Origin: a virus
Virus record (IMG/VR): IMGVR_UViG_3300044630_005305
Coordinates: 1 to 36,731 of that record
Length of the DNA: 36,731 nucleotides
Strand: one strand, 5' to 3'
Positions 19,301 to 27,900 of the stretch are shown here, one piece after another. The notes under the pieces were generated by a model. The model was not told the DNA's origin and did no database searches. It worked only from the letters and a program-made list of their open reading frames with translations. Both the position numbers and the translations under genes were made by a program. Position 1 is the first letter of the stretch. Every line of letters begins with the position of its first letter.

Positions 19301-20115
19301 CTTCCCCCAATTGAGATTCTAAACTCTTGTAAGTCGTCATTAATCGTCCATCTAGTAATACCATATATTTCATTACCTTGTAAAACAGGGAAATATTGAT
19401 TTTTAAAATATAAAAAAGATTCTTGTGTGTTACCAACAACTTCTAACTCATCACCAAATGTGTCTGTAATATCATAAATGTCACCTTTAAAAGGATTATA
19501 AACATTTTTATCATCATTAATATCGTATCTTGACGTACCGTACCCTCCGCTTTCACCAGTAATGTTGCTTGTTGGTACATATATGTTTCTTATAAAATGA
19601 AGCGTTTCTTGGTAATCTCCTATATTTTCTAAATCACTTCCTATTGAATCTGTGAAATCATACACGTCATTTTTAGAACCTTTTTGTAAATCATCATTAA
19701 TATCATACCTTGAACTACCATAAGTTCCATTAGGTATGTATATATTTTTTACATAAAGAAGGTTTTCTTGAGTATCACCAATAGTTTCTAATCTACTACC
19801 AAAAGTATCTGATAAATCATAACTACCAATACCTGTTTCAGTATTAAGATTTACATTAATCTGAACAGTATCTCCATAAAAAAGAGTATTCTCAGGCGTA
19901 TATTTGTTTTGTGTGAATAAAAATCTTTCTTGTAAATCACCAACAGATTCAATTGGTGGTGAATCAATTACAGAATAATCAACCAAAATAATTTCACTTC
20001 CAGGTCTTTCATTTGAATTTGAATGTGTACCTGTTGAATTATAAGGTTCAAGATTTTTTAATAAAAGCCTCTTTCTAAAATTTTCACTAGCGTTAAATGA
20101 TAACGGACTCTCCAT
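10309..20115 (-). CDS. giant modular baseplate/tail surface protein
   Basis: 3268 residues, the largest protein here. Order of parts: about 11 tandem repeats of 60-70 residues (about 58-765) with G.YD..DT....LE..GN.QE and [10 protein letters not shown]; a region with [15 protein letters not shown] and [20 protein letters not shown] (about 1328-1387); three and two copies of two Cys-rich modules joined by PTPTPSP linkers (about 1465-1945); an OmpA-like domain (about 2145-2235); a Ser/Thr/Asn-rich linker (about 2310-2460); a domain with [20 protein letters not shown] and [20 protein letters not shown] (about 2500-2655); helices; another PT-rich segment (about 2935-3110); and a C-terminal helical region. 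The 1328-1387 and 2500-2655 segments resemble the two ends of gp48/gp54-type tube-cap proteins. It lies between tape measure and gp53-like genes, the usual place of tube initiator genes. Exact role is inferred. Confidence 0.7.
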   Translation of the reverse strand: MESPLSFNASENFRKRLLLKNLEPYNSTGTHSNSNERPGSEIILVDYSVIDSPPIESVGDLQERFLFTQNKYTPENTLFYGDTVQINVNLNTETGIGSYDLSDTFGSRLETIGDTQENLLYVKNIYIPNGTYGSSRYDINDDLQKGSKNDVYDFTDSIGSDLENIGDYQETLHFIRNIYVPTSNITGESGGYGTSRYDINDDKNVYNPFKGDIYDITDTFGDELEVVGNTQESFLYFKNQYFPVLQGNEIYGITRWTINDDLQEFRISIGGSIGTGEYTIDDTIGDVLETKGNFQEGFHYNKNQYAPPQFGANIYGSSKYSINDDLQSFRPSYQQSFGATPGSGIYDINDTVNDFLEVKGNIQELFHWVKNQYAPPQQGNNVYGSSRYDIINDVQQLRISYALGFNANVGSGIYDINDTLNNLLEVKGNIEEGVAYNTNIYKPSTNGNIFYGDTSYDINNDLQQFNLTTGYGEYNVTASALPWILSNLLSVKATPEQINLYGINQFKPSVVYSPIEWNINDDVQNGRVSYAQSIGATPGSGEYDTAADTVNSILEVKGNILEGLNYNENQYKPLTSSNIFFGNTRYDVNNDLQWFRQSAQIPNSNGVYDLTDTEPSLLQIYGENSGVVAFTQNYYKPEGNSTSSPFGLTRYDINNNEILTNNLNPNPGEYDLSDADFSRIQFPLFNVLQTLYEINLYKPENGGDLYGITRYDINDNEQISVLSSPGTNDKGEYGPYNQEDAKDSNLEIKAEEGLDAVYLKNKYVPELSYGNPELVTVSDLAIQSLNQPYANTDGSTKIFIPSVYSPYSILLLPNPIGSDGTVSQDSSLMQIASKRLKQEFTYRIISELVENTIGKTNLVDATVDPNNPTLSGIQVKPNTDPVDILGMATGNVPVFTRNWNITVPDTIIGKTLNFAARLGGLSSPWSYIPDEYFPNPNRFKLTKKGNINVKEDDGKFSLFKLANDGLVGSYRFIENTGRGTLKKLFDVLEYNLYRPDYANTGDGNVDNIAIRPYFYVGKKTDWDSNFTSPNAKPRGRFGNILNIPVFGHDAMYRDFETPDNTNGTTAIPDIKFGVTSNEIEIKESKQNKFKQMMFRAYPGWSLQGGFTWSSDPNTLPEIGVLAGRRYTPYDQRVTFNTGFESSLSKTLSSNFKENFTPGSILDYTQKLIDSASGATGSDRLKHVGHAMNQISKVFNDGYVELTKGSRVIRYLTPNAVQTQPNVTDVEGYEYCRVHTKDDPYYTFNRLVKTEGTTVENRRFTYSVLDKTYNLNIAPLKPPASSTSTVESTNIVDGKVKKYMFSLENLAWRTSNKPGYRYEDLPTCEKGPNGGRIMWFPPYDISFDESISTTWNDNIFVGRTEPIYTYGSTKRTGKLSWKIVVDHPSILNAIVDKELKKVSETESQFTEVIASFFAGCLKYDIYELALRFPSLDFLLIEQCYALVDGQLKKISDNCEIDPIIRNYEPPPLTPTATPTEPPPCTCIEWTIGGIYSTVDLSYSGCDGNLVTLTGLSAGTSGYIIVKRGTTPTFSVVDSQITWKVLDNSVCPTPTPSPTPSPTPTATPGLCDCYSLTSGGLYAGKSYQYIDCYGATQTIVVTTEDKVCSQGSPIPQDGDYSTIVNFGPCVNGNCPPCIPTIWTVGSTATDVTYTGCDGTVVVYNSITNTSGTPCIAPNTIIELTPSGATGNGWTAQTGPCPTPTPSPTPSPTPTPSPTPTLGACDCYALNSGGAYAGKNYTYVDCYGISQSINVTTYDKICSQGIPVPGDGDYSTITNFGPCVSGVCPPCVSAQWTVGTTVTDVTYTGCDGTVIVLNGQQNTTGNPCIAPNSVINFNPPGDPGNSWSIIPGPCPTPTPSPTPSPTPTVTQPPCFCYELGGDSSYAGYTYTYTDCSGSTQSVTVGPGELTKVCSTTTPINTSGEVSTNNNLGECINGQCPEPQPDPFVDVVKLQPAFYFFHAYPTRIGCLDYPNALINLTSQGQVTDKRAGTMYYSWGGSAISSDNTNKLPSGPFKDGFNTYCKSTTYTQTEEDLLINILPFQVYFDRYKILWNKFQSKYISTVKANDVLVNGVYNYPPVKYVYKKSNGEWQNNNGARIKTQTFTNSEKIEGIATGTKNQIGFSLAASERIDWYIDAEYTYAQNPSDIYFYRDYVDSTLNGITAFWNDVIIKQYNDINSILTQIVQYLKQGYEIEIKTKSSSSGALADQKAAEEISKRRSESVYKFIYNYQLSSEPSDQLSTYINNGKLKIVPDTKSFDVIIDIEGTNYKNIDCGRPFPLARNNGDGAENDITGFFSVNSMACRRVYISEINITRFQPTNQLNTNNSGGSNSASGSNGGSNTYNNNQTTTTNTSVMPGGMDTQATSLTNTNGTTSTSETAQTGVSNVQNGTTTNTGTIVYPPTTNVTQTNNTSGVNTTTSSNASNETSQTTAITSTDGGSAVNTIDKGNIYNPQTSNSTEISSDPSGNEEIQIIKTKEVVIVKETVLKKLVRALVSECNYFEMIQETNPMFYNGMKEKLKFFEPAFHALTPEGLNSRLTFLQQCMRPGDTIPTVTESDGVRTLNYNDAQNSAFGAPPVCILRFGDFFHTKIVIDSLSISYKDALLDINPEGLGVQPMLADVSISFNFIGGHGLKEPVSRLQNALSFNYYANTEMYDDRAEVTDPGPVITEEQLEELLENLGINQNRDSENEIGEPIGLILSAGFSPINGSATGTIDYTLFMTELVKLAQSYLKTTYDSIKKVNDDLLVGGLQIISNDRLYTSGKTASSNTNIFGSSTEIQNKVEILFEKTKEDVDNDRCPILPNLGATNSIYSLLTTSDTRKIKRKIKNLVDDRKQDYLTKLIEATSKINDIQISLINEIDKANFVSASRDGYKTEAGNEIIYELTDYTTSAYSSLINDLGGISNELNLYIQKLTDSNILRPQTNYSDFNFNVYFSGTPTSTPTPTATPVPTATPTATPVPTATPTATPVPTATPTATPVPTATPTATPTATPTATPVPTATPTATPTATPTLNYLFQDACYPFNIFQVDNWDPLNTINVGDSVGVDTTSLNTFCATRVSSGTPVATFNYFNHNNYVNNTICVTNEFSGSCAGNNVPTPTPTPTVTPTPTTTPVATPTPTPTITPSQQALTFFNDAEIRFFMIFGKEILEDPIIFIEELVTVIDNESDKNNWRTYLQIAMGLNQLLTNNVTLYSRYNTSKKTVDKFFTDFEGNPYFTKISLPAAFQPYDDITKRRTFTYLTQAPVNQDDVNRLLAIYSDKSSTDKTFNLKKAFIS
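10770..10860 (-). repeat. Pro-Thr linker-coding repeat
   Basis: GGTGTT/GGTGTC hexamer-type repeats (plus strand) that encode TPTPTPT linkers after the last Cys-containing segment of the 3268-residue protein. They form an extended spacer. Confidence 0.7.
11100..11313 (-). repeat. minisatellite with 30-bp units coding [10 protein letters not shown]
   Basis: The marker GGTACAGGCG (plus strand) occurs at 11141, 11195, 11225, 11255 and 11285. Four copies are spaced exactly 30 bases apart and the first is 54 bases away, an extra 24 bases of a 6-base GTTGGT-type subunit. All differences keep the frame, so the number of Pro-Thr units in the linker can change by slippage or recombination without breaking the gene. 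Confidence 0.9.
14315..15428 (-). repeat. alternating Cys-rich modules (A-B-A-B-A) in the surface protein
   Basis: Coding repeats of about 200 bases. Module A (C.CY....G..YAG..Y.Y.DC.G..Q, ending near GPC..G.CPP) occurs at about 15222-15428, 14768-14966 and 14315-14518. Module B (WTVG....[11 protein letters not shown], then PC.AP, ending [10 protein letters not shown]) occurs at about 15035-15235 and 14572-14770. A more diverged B-like unit precedes them (about 15480-15690). Recent copies of A and B are close in DNA as well as protein, which suggests tandem duplication of an A-B pair. PTPTPSP linkers separate the pairs. Confidence 0.8.
17815..19940 (-). repeat. about 11 tandem protein repeats of 60-70 residues
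   Basis: Codes for repeats in the N-terminal quarter of the 3268-residue protein. Each holds a [SI]..YDI.DT....LE..GN.QE half, then N.Y.P, then YG.[ST]RYDINDD. About ten YDINDD-type motifs can be counted (for example [45 protein letters not shown]). The copies have diverged but remain alignable. A fibrous or collar-like stack of beta hairpins is one possibility. Confidence 0.8.
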
Positions 20116-20130
20116 TTATTTTCTTTTTTT

Positions 20131-20138
20131 AATAAATA
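20131..20138 (-). promoter_or_regulatory. TATTTAT element before the 3268-codon gene
   Basis: Reads TATTTATT on the minus strand, 15 bases before the ATG at 20115, in a 63-base gap after the tape measure gene. Confidence 0.35.
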
Positions 20139-20178
20139 GGTTGATTACTTATTTTTTAAATACAAAGTATTTTTTTAT

Positions 20179-22284
20179 CTATGAAAAATTACCTTGTCCT
20201 TTTTTATACGCTTCACTTAATCTATAATTAACAACTTTCATAATTTCATCTTTTAGTGCTCCTTGAAATTCTCTATCGCTACTTAATGCGTTACTTAACA
20301 AACCGTTAGGTACGTTAACGTTAATATTAACATTACCATCAACACCTACATTACCATCAATTCTTTGTGATGAGCTTATGTTTTGATTAATCACTGTTTC
20401 ACCAACTTCTTGTAAACGTCCAATACTATTTGCCACTAAATCAGTTATATTAGTTGATTGAAAATTTTCAGGTACCTTTGTAGGTACGTTTTTCACAAAA
20501 TTCATTAAATTTTCAGACATACTATTACCAACATAACCTTCTAATTTAGAAATACTTCCAAACGCAGTATTAGCATCATTCATAAGTTCTGTAACATTAG
20601 GCATTGCTAATATTTCATCGTTAAAATTCAACTTATAAAATTCACCAACACCTGTAGAAACAACTTTGTCTTTACCAGTTTTTCCTACAAATAAATCACC
20701 AGCACTATTAACATTTATATCGGTATTAACAGGTGTTGTTCTTGCACCCCCTCCTCCTGCAGTACCACTTGTACCAAACCCTCCCGATGGATACGCAGCA
20801 CTAAGGGCATTTTTAAAATTAGTTAAAGCGGTTGCAATATCTTCCTTAGCCCTTGTATTGTCGTCAACATAATTAAATAAATCAGTATTTAATTGTTTAA
20901 TAATATTATCTAAAGTATCTAAACTTTTAGTTGTTTTTTCGGCGGCAGTCATTAATTCACCCATTTGTGAACCGGTTTTTGACATTTTTTCTAACTCTTC
21001 GGGGTATACATCCAATCCTGCAGTTCCTTTTGCAAAAATTAAACTATTTTTTATTTGTTCTAATGAAATATTGGCTTTATCCTGTGCTGAAAGTTGATTC
21101 TGAGCGATATCCATCATTTCAATTTGTAATTGTGCGGCAGATTTACCTTCTAACTCCGCATTTTCTCTAAGTTTTGCCAAGTCTTCAGCGTTAAGAGTTG
21201 ATGCGTCCTTCAAATCTTTTACACCAGGAATTTGAATCATGACTTTATCCCCTTTGATTTCTGACAAACTTGCTACTAAATTTTTATCTTCTTCACTAAA
21301 AGAAGAAGGTAAATCTATCATTGACAATACCTGTGTTTGTTTTGCGGCTTTAATCGCACTTTCAGATATCTCTTCATAAGACATACCAAGTTTTCCAGCC
21401 ATTTCTTTAAGTCTGTACATTTCAGAAACAGGAATTTTAAACTCACCTGTTGTAGAATTAAAATCAACAGCAGATTCTGTTGCCTTTATCATTTCTTCTT
21501 GTAAAGCACCAACATCATTTTGAGCCATATATAACAACTGAAATGGATCACCCAAAGCACCAACAGCACCACCTAACATTTGCATACTTGCTGCCGTTTC
21601 AATAGCCGTATCAGGATCTAAAACATCTTGTGAAAATTTCATAGCATTTTCCATACTTATACCCAATTGTTGTGCCCTTGCAGCCATTTTTGTTAACCCA
21701 TCTATACCGTCTTTAAAACCGTAGGTACTAGCTTTACTTATGTTTTTTGTAACGTCTGATGTTAGTTTTGAAGCATCTACACCATATCTTCTTCCAACCA
21801 TATAAATCTTATTCAATTTTTCCATAGATTTAGATTGTCCGATTCCGATTTTTTCCATAGCACCAACAAATTGACCAACCTCCTTTGTTGACATACCAGT
21901 CGCTTTAGCAAATACAATAGCATTTTCGATAACATCGTCTTGAATTGCAGGTATTCTTCCTAATTGTTCTCCATACTCTGTAATATAGTCACTAACATCT
22001 TTTACTGATGCACCATATTTTAAATTATCTTGATATAAGTTAAACATGGTATCAGCAATTAATCTTTGATTTGCAACTATACCATTACTTATTGATTTGG
22101 ATGTTTTTACTGCTTCATTTTCTAATGCAACAAAGAATCCTTGTATTCTTTTAATATCAAACGCATCTGCAAATGCCTTTTTAAAATCTTCAGTAGCATA
22201 ACCAATGGGGTTTTTGGTATTGGCACCAGGAAATATACCCTCATCTGATTTAGTTTCGTCAACGTTACCAACAAAAAATAGCAT
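20179..22284 (-). CDS. tail tape measure protein
   Basis: 701 residues. Tape measure proteins set tail length while the tube polymerises around them and are later released through the baseplate. Seen here: a largely helical protein with TP901-like segments (AKATGMSTKEVGQFVGAMEK at about 125-145, GISMENAMKFSQDVLDP at about 210-228), a Gly/Ala-rich hydrophobic stretch (MLGGAVGALGDPFQLLYM, about 240-258), a Gly/Ala/Thr-rich linker near 520-545 and a helical C-terminus. Its length is in the range of T4 gp29 (590), which fits a tail of roughly T4 size. It lies directly after the gp26/gp51-like gene and its frameshift extension, the standard position for a tape measure gene. Start at 22284, 6 bases after a TATTTATTATTAA element. 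Confidence 0.8.
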   Translation of the reverse strand: MLFFVGNVDETKSDEGIFPGANTKNPIGYATEDFKKAFADAFDIKRIQGFFVALENEAVKTSKSISNGIVANQRLIADTMFNLYQDNLKYGASVKDVSDYITEYGEQLGRIPAIQDDVIENAIVFAKATGMSTKEVGQFVGAMEKIGIGQSKSMEKLNKIYMVGRRYGVDASKLTSDVTKNISKASTYGFKDGIDGLTKMAARAQQLGISMENAMKFSQDVLDPDTAIETAASMQMLGGAVGALGDPFQLLYMAQNDVGALQEEMIKATESAVDFNSTTGEFKIPVSEMYRLKEMAGKLGMSYEEISESAIKAAKQTQVLSMIDLPSSFSEEDKNLVASLSEIKGDKVMIQIPGVKDLKDASTLNAEDLAKLRENAELEGKSAAQLQIEMMDIAQNQLSAQDKANISLEQIKNSLIFAKGTAGLDVYPEELEKMSKTGSQMGELMTAAEKTTKSLDTLDNIIKQLNTDLFNYVDDNTRAKEDIATALTNFKNALSAAYPSGGFGTSGTAGGGGARTTPVNTDINVNSAGDLFVGKTGKDKVVSTGVGEFYKLNFNDEILAMPNVTELMNDANTAFGSISKLEGYVGNSMSENLMNFVKNVPTKVPENFQSTNITDLVANSIGRLQEVGETVINQNISSSQRIDGNVGVDGNVNINVNVPNGLLSNALSSDREFQGALKDEIMKVVNYRLSEAYKKGQGNFS

Positions 22285-22290
22285 AGTTTT

Positions 22291-22303
22291 TTAATAATAA
22301 ATA
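22291..22303 (-). promoter_or_regulatory. TATTTAT element before the tape measure gene
   Basis: Reads TATTTATTATTAA on the minus strand, ending 6 bases before the ATG at 22284 and after the stop (22311-22313) of the frameshift extension. Confidence 0.4.
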
Positions 22304-22310
22304 TTGTGGT

Positions 22311-22463
22311 TTATTTTTTGTTACTTTCTTCTACAAATTTATCAACAAAAAAACGTCTTTCAAAAATTGGCATAATTAGTAAATCACGGTAAGTAAATCC
22401 CGAATATTTAACTAAATAATAAAATTCATTTAATTGATTTTTTTTATATTCAGAAGAAAGGAC
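22311..22463 (-). CDS. frameshift extension of the tail assembly chaperone (ATG-less ORF)
   Basis: Fifty codons plus TAA, in the +1 (equivalently -2) frame relative to the upstream gene and overlapping its last 14 bases. The frame stays open upstream to a TAA near 22530 but has no ATG except one that would leave only 20 residues (22373). The peptide contains NEFYYLVKYSGFTYRDLLIM and then MPIFERRFFVDKF, a pattern typical of the C-terminal extensions of tail assembly chaperones (G-T type) found before tape measure genes. A run GTTTTTTC at 22464-22470, read GAG TTT TTT CGT, would allow tRNA-Phe to slip +1 onto TTC or -2 within the T run. The result is a fused protein continuing VLSSEYKK. Family pattern and position support it; slippage itself is inferred. 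Confidence 0.7.
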   Translation of the reverse strand, partial: VLSSEYKKNQLNEFYYLVKYSGFTYRDLLIMPIFERRFFVDKFVEESNKK

Positions 22464-23199
22464 GAAAAAACTCCGCCCCAAAAGCAACACTAACAGTGAC
22501 TCTTTCTCCTGACGGGGCTGTAATTACTCTATCTAAATCAAGTTTAGGCTCACACTCTGATATGAAATTTCTAATATATTTAGAATCAGCAATTGGCATT
22601 TGTTGTACAAATTTTATAATAGATTGTCTGTCTGTGTTACCCTCTAACTCTACTATTGTTTTTTCTAATCTTTTAGTGACTACAGGTACAGTTATATTTG
22701 GTGGATATGAGTCTCTGATTTTATCTAACTCTCTTTGATCACCTAAGTTTAATAGTTTACACTTTACCGTTTTTTCACTTTTAGGTAATTTCATTACAAA
22801 TAAACCATTTTCATCAGGTTCATGTATTGGTTTAATGTAGTTCAACTCATCAATGTTTAACGTAACCTCAAATATTTTACCCGTTGCCGGATCATTAACT
22901 TTAAAAGCATACTCCGATCCAAAAGATGTATTTCTTAAAAAGATTAATATTGCTTGAACATCCACATCAATTAATTGGTTAATATCAAAACCTGGTTCAT
23001 ATATCTTATTTCTTAATAATTGATAAATTATACCGTCTTTTGCCATATTTGGGGACATTAAAATGTTTTCATCTTCTGCCGTCAAATACCCTACTTTAAA
23101 TGATTCTTTTTTTTGTTTATAAAATCTACCTTTACTAGGTAGTGGTACCACATCATGTGGTAGTGTAAAAAATTCTTGACCGTAACTTGAAGTTTCCAT
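22450..23199 (-). CDS. gp26/gp51-family baseplate/tail assembly chaperone
   Basis: 249 residues. The N-terminus LPHDVVPLPSKGRFYKQKKE is followed by VGYLTAEDENILMSPNMA, then INQLIDVDVQAILIFLRNTS and FGSEYAFKV. This series matches the T4 baseplate family that holds gp26 and gp51 (lPS.G.fY, DE..L, D...lll.lR..syG..Y). The CP.C pair seen in some relatives is replaced by NDPATGK, so no zinc site. In T4 these proteins help hub assembly; here the gene stands directly before the tape measure gene, like tail assembly chaperones of other phages, and ends in a probable frameshift site (see the extension). If that is right, two products arise: this 249-residue form and a longer one of about 295 residues. 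Confidence 0.75.
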   Translation of the reverse strand: METSSYGQEFFTLPHDVVPLPSKGRFYKQKKESFKVGYLTAEDENILMSPNMAKDGIIYQLLRNKIYEPGFDINQLIDVDVQAILIFLRNTSFGSEYAFKVNDPATGKIFEVTLNIDELNYIKPIHEPDENGLFVMKLPKSEKTVKCKLLNLGDQRELDKIRDSYPPNITVPVVTKRLEKTIVELEGNTDRQSIIKFVQQMPIADSKYIRNFISECEPKLDLDRVITAPSGERVTVSVAFGAEFFRPFF

Positions 23200-23246
23200 A
23201 AAATGTTTTTTTAAAAAAATATAATTACAACTCTATATATGTAAAC

Positions 23247-23277
23247 AAAAAACCCACCTATATTTAATAAGTGGGTT
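23247..23277 (-). terminator. rho-independent terminator after the tail tube gene
   Basis: On the minus strand AACCCAC (complement of 23271-23277) pairs with GTGGGTT (complement of 23251-23257) around a 13-base AT-rich loop, and the stem runs into TTTTTT. It lies 24 bases after the tail tube stop and before the gp26/gp51-like gene. Confidence 0.8.
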
Positions 23278-23300
23278 GTAATAGTAATAAAAAATATTTT

Positions 23301-23789
23301 TTAGTATACAAGAATACATCTATCCATTTGGATATTAACTTTAACGGTACTTAACTTATCGTCATCGTAAGATAATGATCCTCCATCAAAATTAGTTAAG
23401 AAACACCCAATTAATTTCCATTTTTCAACAGCAACTCCCGTTGGGTCTAACATTTCTAAGTCAACATCTTTTTTATAACCCGCGGCATAACCCATACGTC
23501 CTGTTATTGATTCCGCAGTTAAACGAACCCACTCCATAAGTGCCTGTGCCGCAGATGGTCCAATAGGGTCTCTAAATGTTACATCCATAGCCTCCCATGT
23601 AAATCTACCCGCAACGAATGTTGACGTATTTAAAAATGGTATTTCAACTGAATTAATTTTCATTTTAGGTCTTGCAGTAGATTCTACGTACCAAGAGTTA
23701 ATCCCCAAGTCATTTGGGAATGTAAGTATGTACCTGTTATTTCTTTTAGGTTCATACGTGAAGGGCATTTTCATTAATAAATCAGCCAT
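23301..23789 (-). CDS. tail tube protein (gp19-like)
   Basis: 162 residues, almost the same length as T4 gp19 (163). Hexamer rings of this protein stack to form the inner tube through which DNA passes. Recognisable features are the start PFTYEPKRNNRYILTFP, the central TFVAGRFTWEAMDVTFRDPI, WVRLTAESITGRMGY and the C-terminal SYDDDKLSTVKVNIQMDRC, all in the order expected for the tube beta-barrel fold. The gene has a long A/T leader with TATTTATATAAA 31 bases before the ATG and a strong terminator behind it, so it is probably a separate, highly expressed monocistronic unit. In T4, gene 19 directly follows gene 18 (sheath); here two other genes lie between. Confidence 0.93.
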   Translation of the reverse strand: MADLLMKMPFTYEPKRNNRYILTFPNDLGINSWYVESTARPKMKINSVEIPFLNTSTFVAGRFTWEAMDVTFRDPIGPSAAQALMEWVRLTAESITGRMGYAAGYKKDVDLEMLDPTGVAVEKWKLIGCFLTNFDGGSLSYDDDKLSTVKVNIQMDRCILVY

Positions 23790-23820
23790 TTTTTTTTGTT
23801 TTAACTTCTTTTATTGTTTT

Positions 23821-23833
23821 ATATAAATATATC
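23821..23833 (-). promoter_or_regulatory. TATTTAT element before the tail tube gene
   Basis: Reads GATATATTTATAT on the minus strand, 31 bases before the ATG at 23789, in a 109-base gap with no gene. The only member with a long A-rich leader besides that of the sheath, which fits two strongly expressed structural genes. Confidence 0.45.
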
Positions 23834-23898
23834 GTTTTTAATTTTTTTCTATTTACTTTAATTTTTTTTAAAATTATCCTTAACTAGAAAATACATTA

Positions 23899-24780
23899 TT
23901 AATTATATTTTATTTTCTTATCTCCTTTAGTTAAATATACTGATATAGGTAAATCAGGATATTCATTAGAAACTAAATCTGAAATTGCCTTTACGTTTCC
24001 TGGGTCGTCATCAGAAAACCCAATTATTGGTATTATTTCATTGTTAGCAACGTCATCTTTAAATATTGCACCGGATTTACCGATAACTGACGCCATTTCT
24101 TTACAATAAGAAATAAAATTCCTCATTGCCACTTTTTTCTCTTCTTCAGGATTTGCTGCGCTACCCTTACCATATGTAACAGGTTCAAAAATACACATAT
24201 CTAAATACTCGTTTAATTCCGTATTACTTAATTTGTATTTTTTATTGTCTCTTGATGGTTCATTTCCAATGTCTCTATAAAGTTTTAAACTTCTGGCTAA
24301 ACTTGAACTATCAATTCCCATATGATTTTTTTTGATTAAGTTAGCAACTGCAGTTTTTAAAGTCTCAGGACTATGTCCTCTTGCTGTTATAATTGAGAAT
24401 ATTGAACCTCCATTTATACACTCCACAAAATCATTCCATGCAGGACCAACAGGTGATGTCATTGCATCCACTATAAATCTTGAGTTACTTTTTGGATTAT
24501 CTGTAAAGTAAATATATGGAACAGGTGTGTAACCGACTATCTTAGTCCCTTTATAATTAAAAGGTTCAACCCCAACTTGGTGTCTATGTTCTCTAAAATC
24601 TTCCGTAGACATACCTACTTCCTCATCGTTCTCACTTAAAACCATGATTTTAGTTGGCATCATCATAATATTATCGTCCCAATCAAAGGCATAATATTTT
24701 AAATCAGGAGTACCTTCTTCAGAAATACCTTCTAATAGTTTTTTTCTAAGATAAGATTTAACATGTAAATTAATATTCAT
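23899..24780 (-). CDS. HAD-superfamily phosphatase-like protein
   Basis: 293 residues. HAD motifs can be followed: motif I YYAFDWDDNIMMMPT, with Asp33 as candidate nucleophile and Asp35 as acid/base; motif II FSIITARGHSPETL (Thr132); a possible motif III Lys in the region 205-245; and motif IV GFSDDDPGNVKAI (Asp257-259). The final G-T of the classical DxDGT is replaced by D-N. Between motifs I and II is a long cap-like insert (about residues 45-120) with no known match to me. HAD enzymes in phages include 3'-phosphatases of polynucleotide kinases and nucleotide phosphatases; the substrate here cannot be named. Placement between sheath and tube genes is unusual. The ATG overlaps the stop of the 45-codon gene as TAATG, implying translational coupling. 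Confidence 0.75.
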   Translation of the reverse strand: MNINLHVKSYLRKKLLEGISEEGTPDLKYYAFDWDDNIMMMPTKIMVLSENDEEVGMSTEDFREHRHQVGVEPFNYKGTKIVGYTPVPYIYFTDNPKSNSRFIVDAMTSPVGPAWNDFVECINGGSIFSIITARGHSPETLKTAVANLIKKNHMGIDSSSLARSLKLYRDIGNEPSRDNKKYKLSNTELNEYLDMCIFEPVTYGKGSAANPEEEKKVAMRNFISYCKEMASVIGKSGAIFKDDVANNEIIPIIGFSDDDPGNVKAISDLVSNEYPDLPISVYLTKGDKKIKYN

Positions 24781-24917
24781 TACTTTTTAAGTTTTTCTAA
24801 TAATTTTTCTAATTGCTCTTCAGTAATTATAATGTTTTGTTTTTTCTTAGAAAAAGTTTTTGGACTCAATTGTGAGATACCTAAAGATTCTTTAATAATT
24901 TTTTTTTCTATTTTCAT
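24780..24917 (-). CDS. small Lys-rich helical protein
   Basis: 45 residues, MKIEKKIIKESLGISQLSPK onward, ending EEQLEKLLEKLKK. Not recognised. The second half is a short amphipathic helix with Leu spacing (QLEKLLEKLKK). The reality of the gene is supported by the TAATG overlap with the HAD gene, by the TATATTTATAAG element 8 bases upstream of its ATG and by an uninterrupted frame filling the gap between the sheath hairpin and the HAD gene. It could serve as a leader that couples translation or as a partner of the HAD protein. Confidence 0.65.
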   Translation of the reverse strand: MKIEKKIIKESLGISQLSPKTFSKKKQNIIITEEQLEKLLEKLKK

Positions 24918-24925
24918 TTTTTTTA

Positions 24926-24940
24926 CTTATAAATATATAG
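24926..24940 (-). promoter_or_regulatory. TATTTAT element before the 45-residue gene
   Basis: Reads CTATATATTTATAAG on the minus strand, 8 bases before the ATG at 24917, touching the 3' side of the sheath hairpin. Confidence 0.4.
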
Positions 24941-24964
24941 TGGGAGATATTTCTACCCCCCACT
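24939..24964 (-). terminator. hairpin after the tail sheath gene
   Basis: On the minus strand AGTGGGGGGTA-GAAA-TATCTCCCACT: an 11-bp stem with two G-U pairs closed by a GAAA tetraloop, 17 bases after the sheath stop. The following bases (ATATATTTATA) are only moderately U-rich, so it may be a weak terminator or an RNA 3'-end stabiliser. Read on the plus strand it is followed by TTTATTTTT. Confidence 0.6.
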
Positions 24965-24981
24965 TTTATTTTTAAAATAAA

Positions 24982-27900
24982 TTATACATCCTCAAAAGAC
25001 GCTCCTGTTGGAGTTATAACAAACTCAATATCAATATATTCTAACGCTCTTGTTGGTTTCAAATAAATTTTACCTGTCAATGTGTTAGAATCTAAATCTT
25101 CAGGAGTGTTAGAAACTGTAACTCTAAAGTCAATTAAACCTCTATCTCTTCTTATTTCATCCAATATTGGGTTAACAGAGTCTAAGAAGTCTTGTCTAAC
25201 TTTTTGATCGTTTTGTTCAAACAACAATCTAACCGCCACGGCTGAAATCAATTTACGTGCTCTTAAAAGTAATCTTCTAACATTAATTCTATCTAAAGCA
25301 GATTCTTTAACTTGTAAAGTTTTGTTACCCCAAATCACAGTACCGACATCAGTAAATGTGGCAATTGGGTTAATTCTTCCTTTATAAAGAGTGTCTCTAT
25401 CATCTTGAGTCAAAGTTTTTCTAGCCTTAATTGAATTTACCAAACCTCTTGTGTAACCTGCAGATGCAAACCAAGGTTTAAATATTTTATCAGTTAACGC
25501 TAAATTTCTACAAACTTCGGCAGTTGCTGGTAAAAATAACTGTGTATTATTTTCGCTATCTCTTGTTAATACCCAAGGATAATAAGTTGCGGTATAGTTT
25601 GAATCTATATTTGCGGTATCCAAGTTATCTACTGCCTCATCAGGAAACACTAAATACTCTTCTAAAGTTTCAAAACTTGATGTAGTAAATAAATTATAGT
25701 CAGGAGTTGTTGTAATATATATTGAATCCGCTCTATCATCTTCAATCATATCTACCGCTTCTGAAACTAAGTTACTATTATTTACATAATCAACACCAGG
25801 AGTTACAAAAATATTAATGTCAACCGCCTCAGGATTAGCAAATGTTTTTTGTCCCCATAAGTACGCGAAGTAGTCAGTATTACCCCAAACTTCTTGGTTT
25901 GGACCTGTAATTAACTTAAATAATCCTGTACCTGTGGCCGTTGGGTACGAAGCACTTTGTCTGGCACCTTTTAACCATCCATTGGCTCCTAAAGTAAATC
26001 TGTCAGTATTTCTTCTTGATTCTGTATAAATGTCCCAACCATCAAACCCACCGTAAGCATAGAAAGTAAACTTACGAGTAACTAATTTGTAGTATGGGTT
26101 ATCTTGATCTGTTGGATCACTTGTGAAACTAGCTTCTCCTACTTGGAATGCCGAATCACCTGAATTACTGAATGTCCCTCCTATTGTCACAACAGTAGCT
26201 CCACTATCCATGTGGAAACCTTGTGTTTTCCAAGACCACTCAGAACCAGGGTTATCGATTGTTCCAACAGGAGCTTGTTTTCCTTTATACAAGAAGAAGT
26301 CAGTATCGAATCCTGTTTGATCAGCAATACCTAAATAATTTTTATTAAGTTTTTCACCACTTGCAGGTGCATTAATTGTGTTGTCACCGCCACCGGCAGC
26401 ACCAAATGGTGGATTATATATTACCTCATTTGGTCCGTAGTATTGTGTTTTGTACTCAATAAATGGTGGTTTACTATTTGCATAAACTCTTTGAGTGTAT
26501 CCCTCAAATCCACAAGGTAATGCATCTGTTGGTGCCTCGTCACTCATTACTAACATGATATATTTAGACTTAAGTGCGTATTCACCATTAGACGTACCAA
26601 TTTTATTTGCAATGTAATTATTTTGTGTTGGGTCCAATGAACAACCATTGAAAGATTCTAAAATTGTTACGTTAGCGTCTGTGTCGTAAAAACTTCTTAC
26701 AACTAAATCAAATGTACCATTGTTAAACGATACGTTTCTAATTGAAAATTTAACTTGGTAGTTAGCCTTAGTACCATCAGAAATTAATTTAATTTTGAAA
26801 AGTTTATAAACTTTATTACCTCTTAATTCAGAAACCACATATGGTGTTTCAGGTGTTTGATATCTATCTAAATAATAACCTAAAGTGTTTGTGTTAGGAC
26901 TTGTTCTTAATCCTGGTAAAGCCAATAAAGTTGAGTTTAATCCTCTAATTTTATTTTTATAATAAGATGTTTGTAAAAATGCTGGATAAGTTTCCTCAAC
27001 AAATAGTGGGAACGTGTCTCTATCTTTACCATCAGCAAAGTTAGAGATACCAAAAACTTTACTTATAAATTTAGTGGATAAATAATCCATATTGGCATCA
27101 AAAGTAAATGTTGTATTATCTGTAGTGATACCTGAAATTTTAAATGTTGCGTATGGATCTGATGTCATACCTGATGATGATGCTGGAACTAAAGTTACTG
27201 CGGTTGTTGCTGAAACTTTGTAAACAGGTCCATTATCACTAACATATGTTGCAATACCTCTAGATCTTAAAGTTGCTACTACAATATCATCATAATCAGC
27301 ATAAGAGTCTGCGTCATAATTTGTAAGATAAACTGCAAACGATCCTGAATAAACACCACCACCTAAACTGTTTATTGTTGCTAATTTAGTACCAAAACCA
27401 TAACCATAATAATGTCCTACATTATTCACATCTTGGTAATATGAGAACTGATTACTGTAGAACCAAGGATCGTTAACTGAAGGACTAAAATCAGTACTAT
27501 TGTTGGCTATTAATGTATTAACACCATAAACTTCAGTAACCGCAGTAACAGAAGTTGCCGTTACTGATGTATAAGTACTAGCACTCACACTACCAAAGAA
27601 TAAAGCGGTTGTTGCGGAAGAAGGGGTATTGTACCTTCCTATTTCAGTAACCATTAAAGTTTCTATTTGACTTTGTATTGAACTAGATCCTCCATCATAT
27701 GTTACAAAAGTATCATAATATGCTCCTGAAATTGGTGATGGTAATGTTACCGAAGTGATTCCTGCGGAAGTTCCTGTAAAATAAATGTAACTTGGTCCAC
27801 TTGTACCTGTTATAGATAACGTACTTACGTCAGGATTTGCTATAGTTGTAATAGACCAAGATGGTCCCGCATCATAACCTGATAAACCTAAAATCCTAGT

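Noticed and set aside
20116-20178. Possible small gene or RNA between the tape measure and the giant tail gene
   Set aside because: Only 63 bases, AT-rich, with no open frame and no stable hairpin.
22371-22373. Independent start of the short frame before the tape measure gene at the internal ATG
   Set aside because: It would give only 20 residues and discard the conserved LVKYSGFTYRD part, which lies upstream of that ATG.
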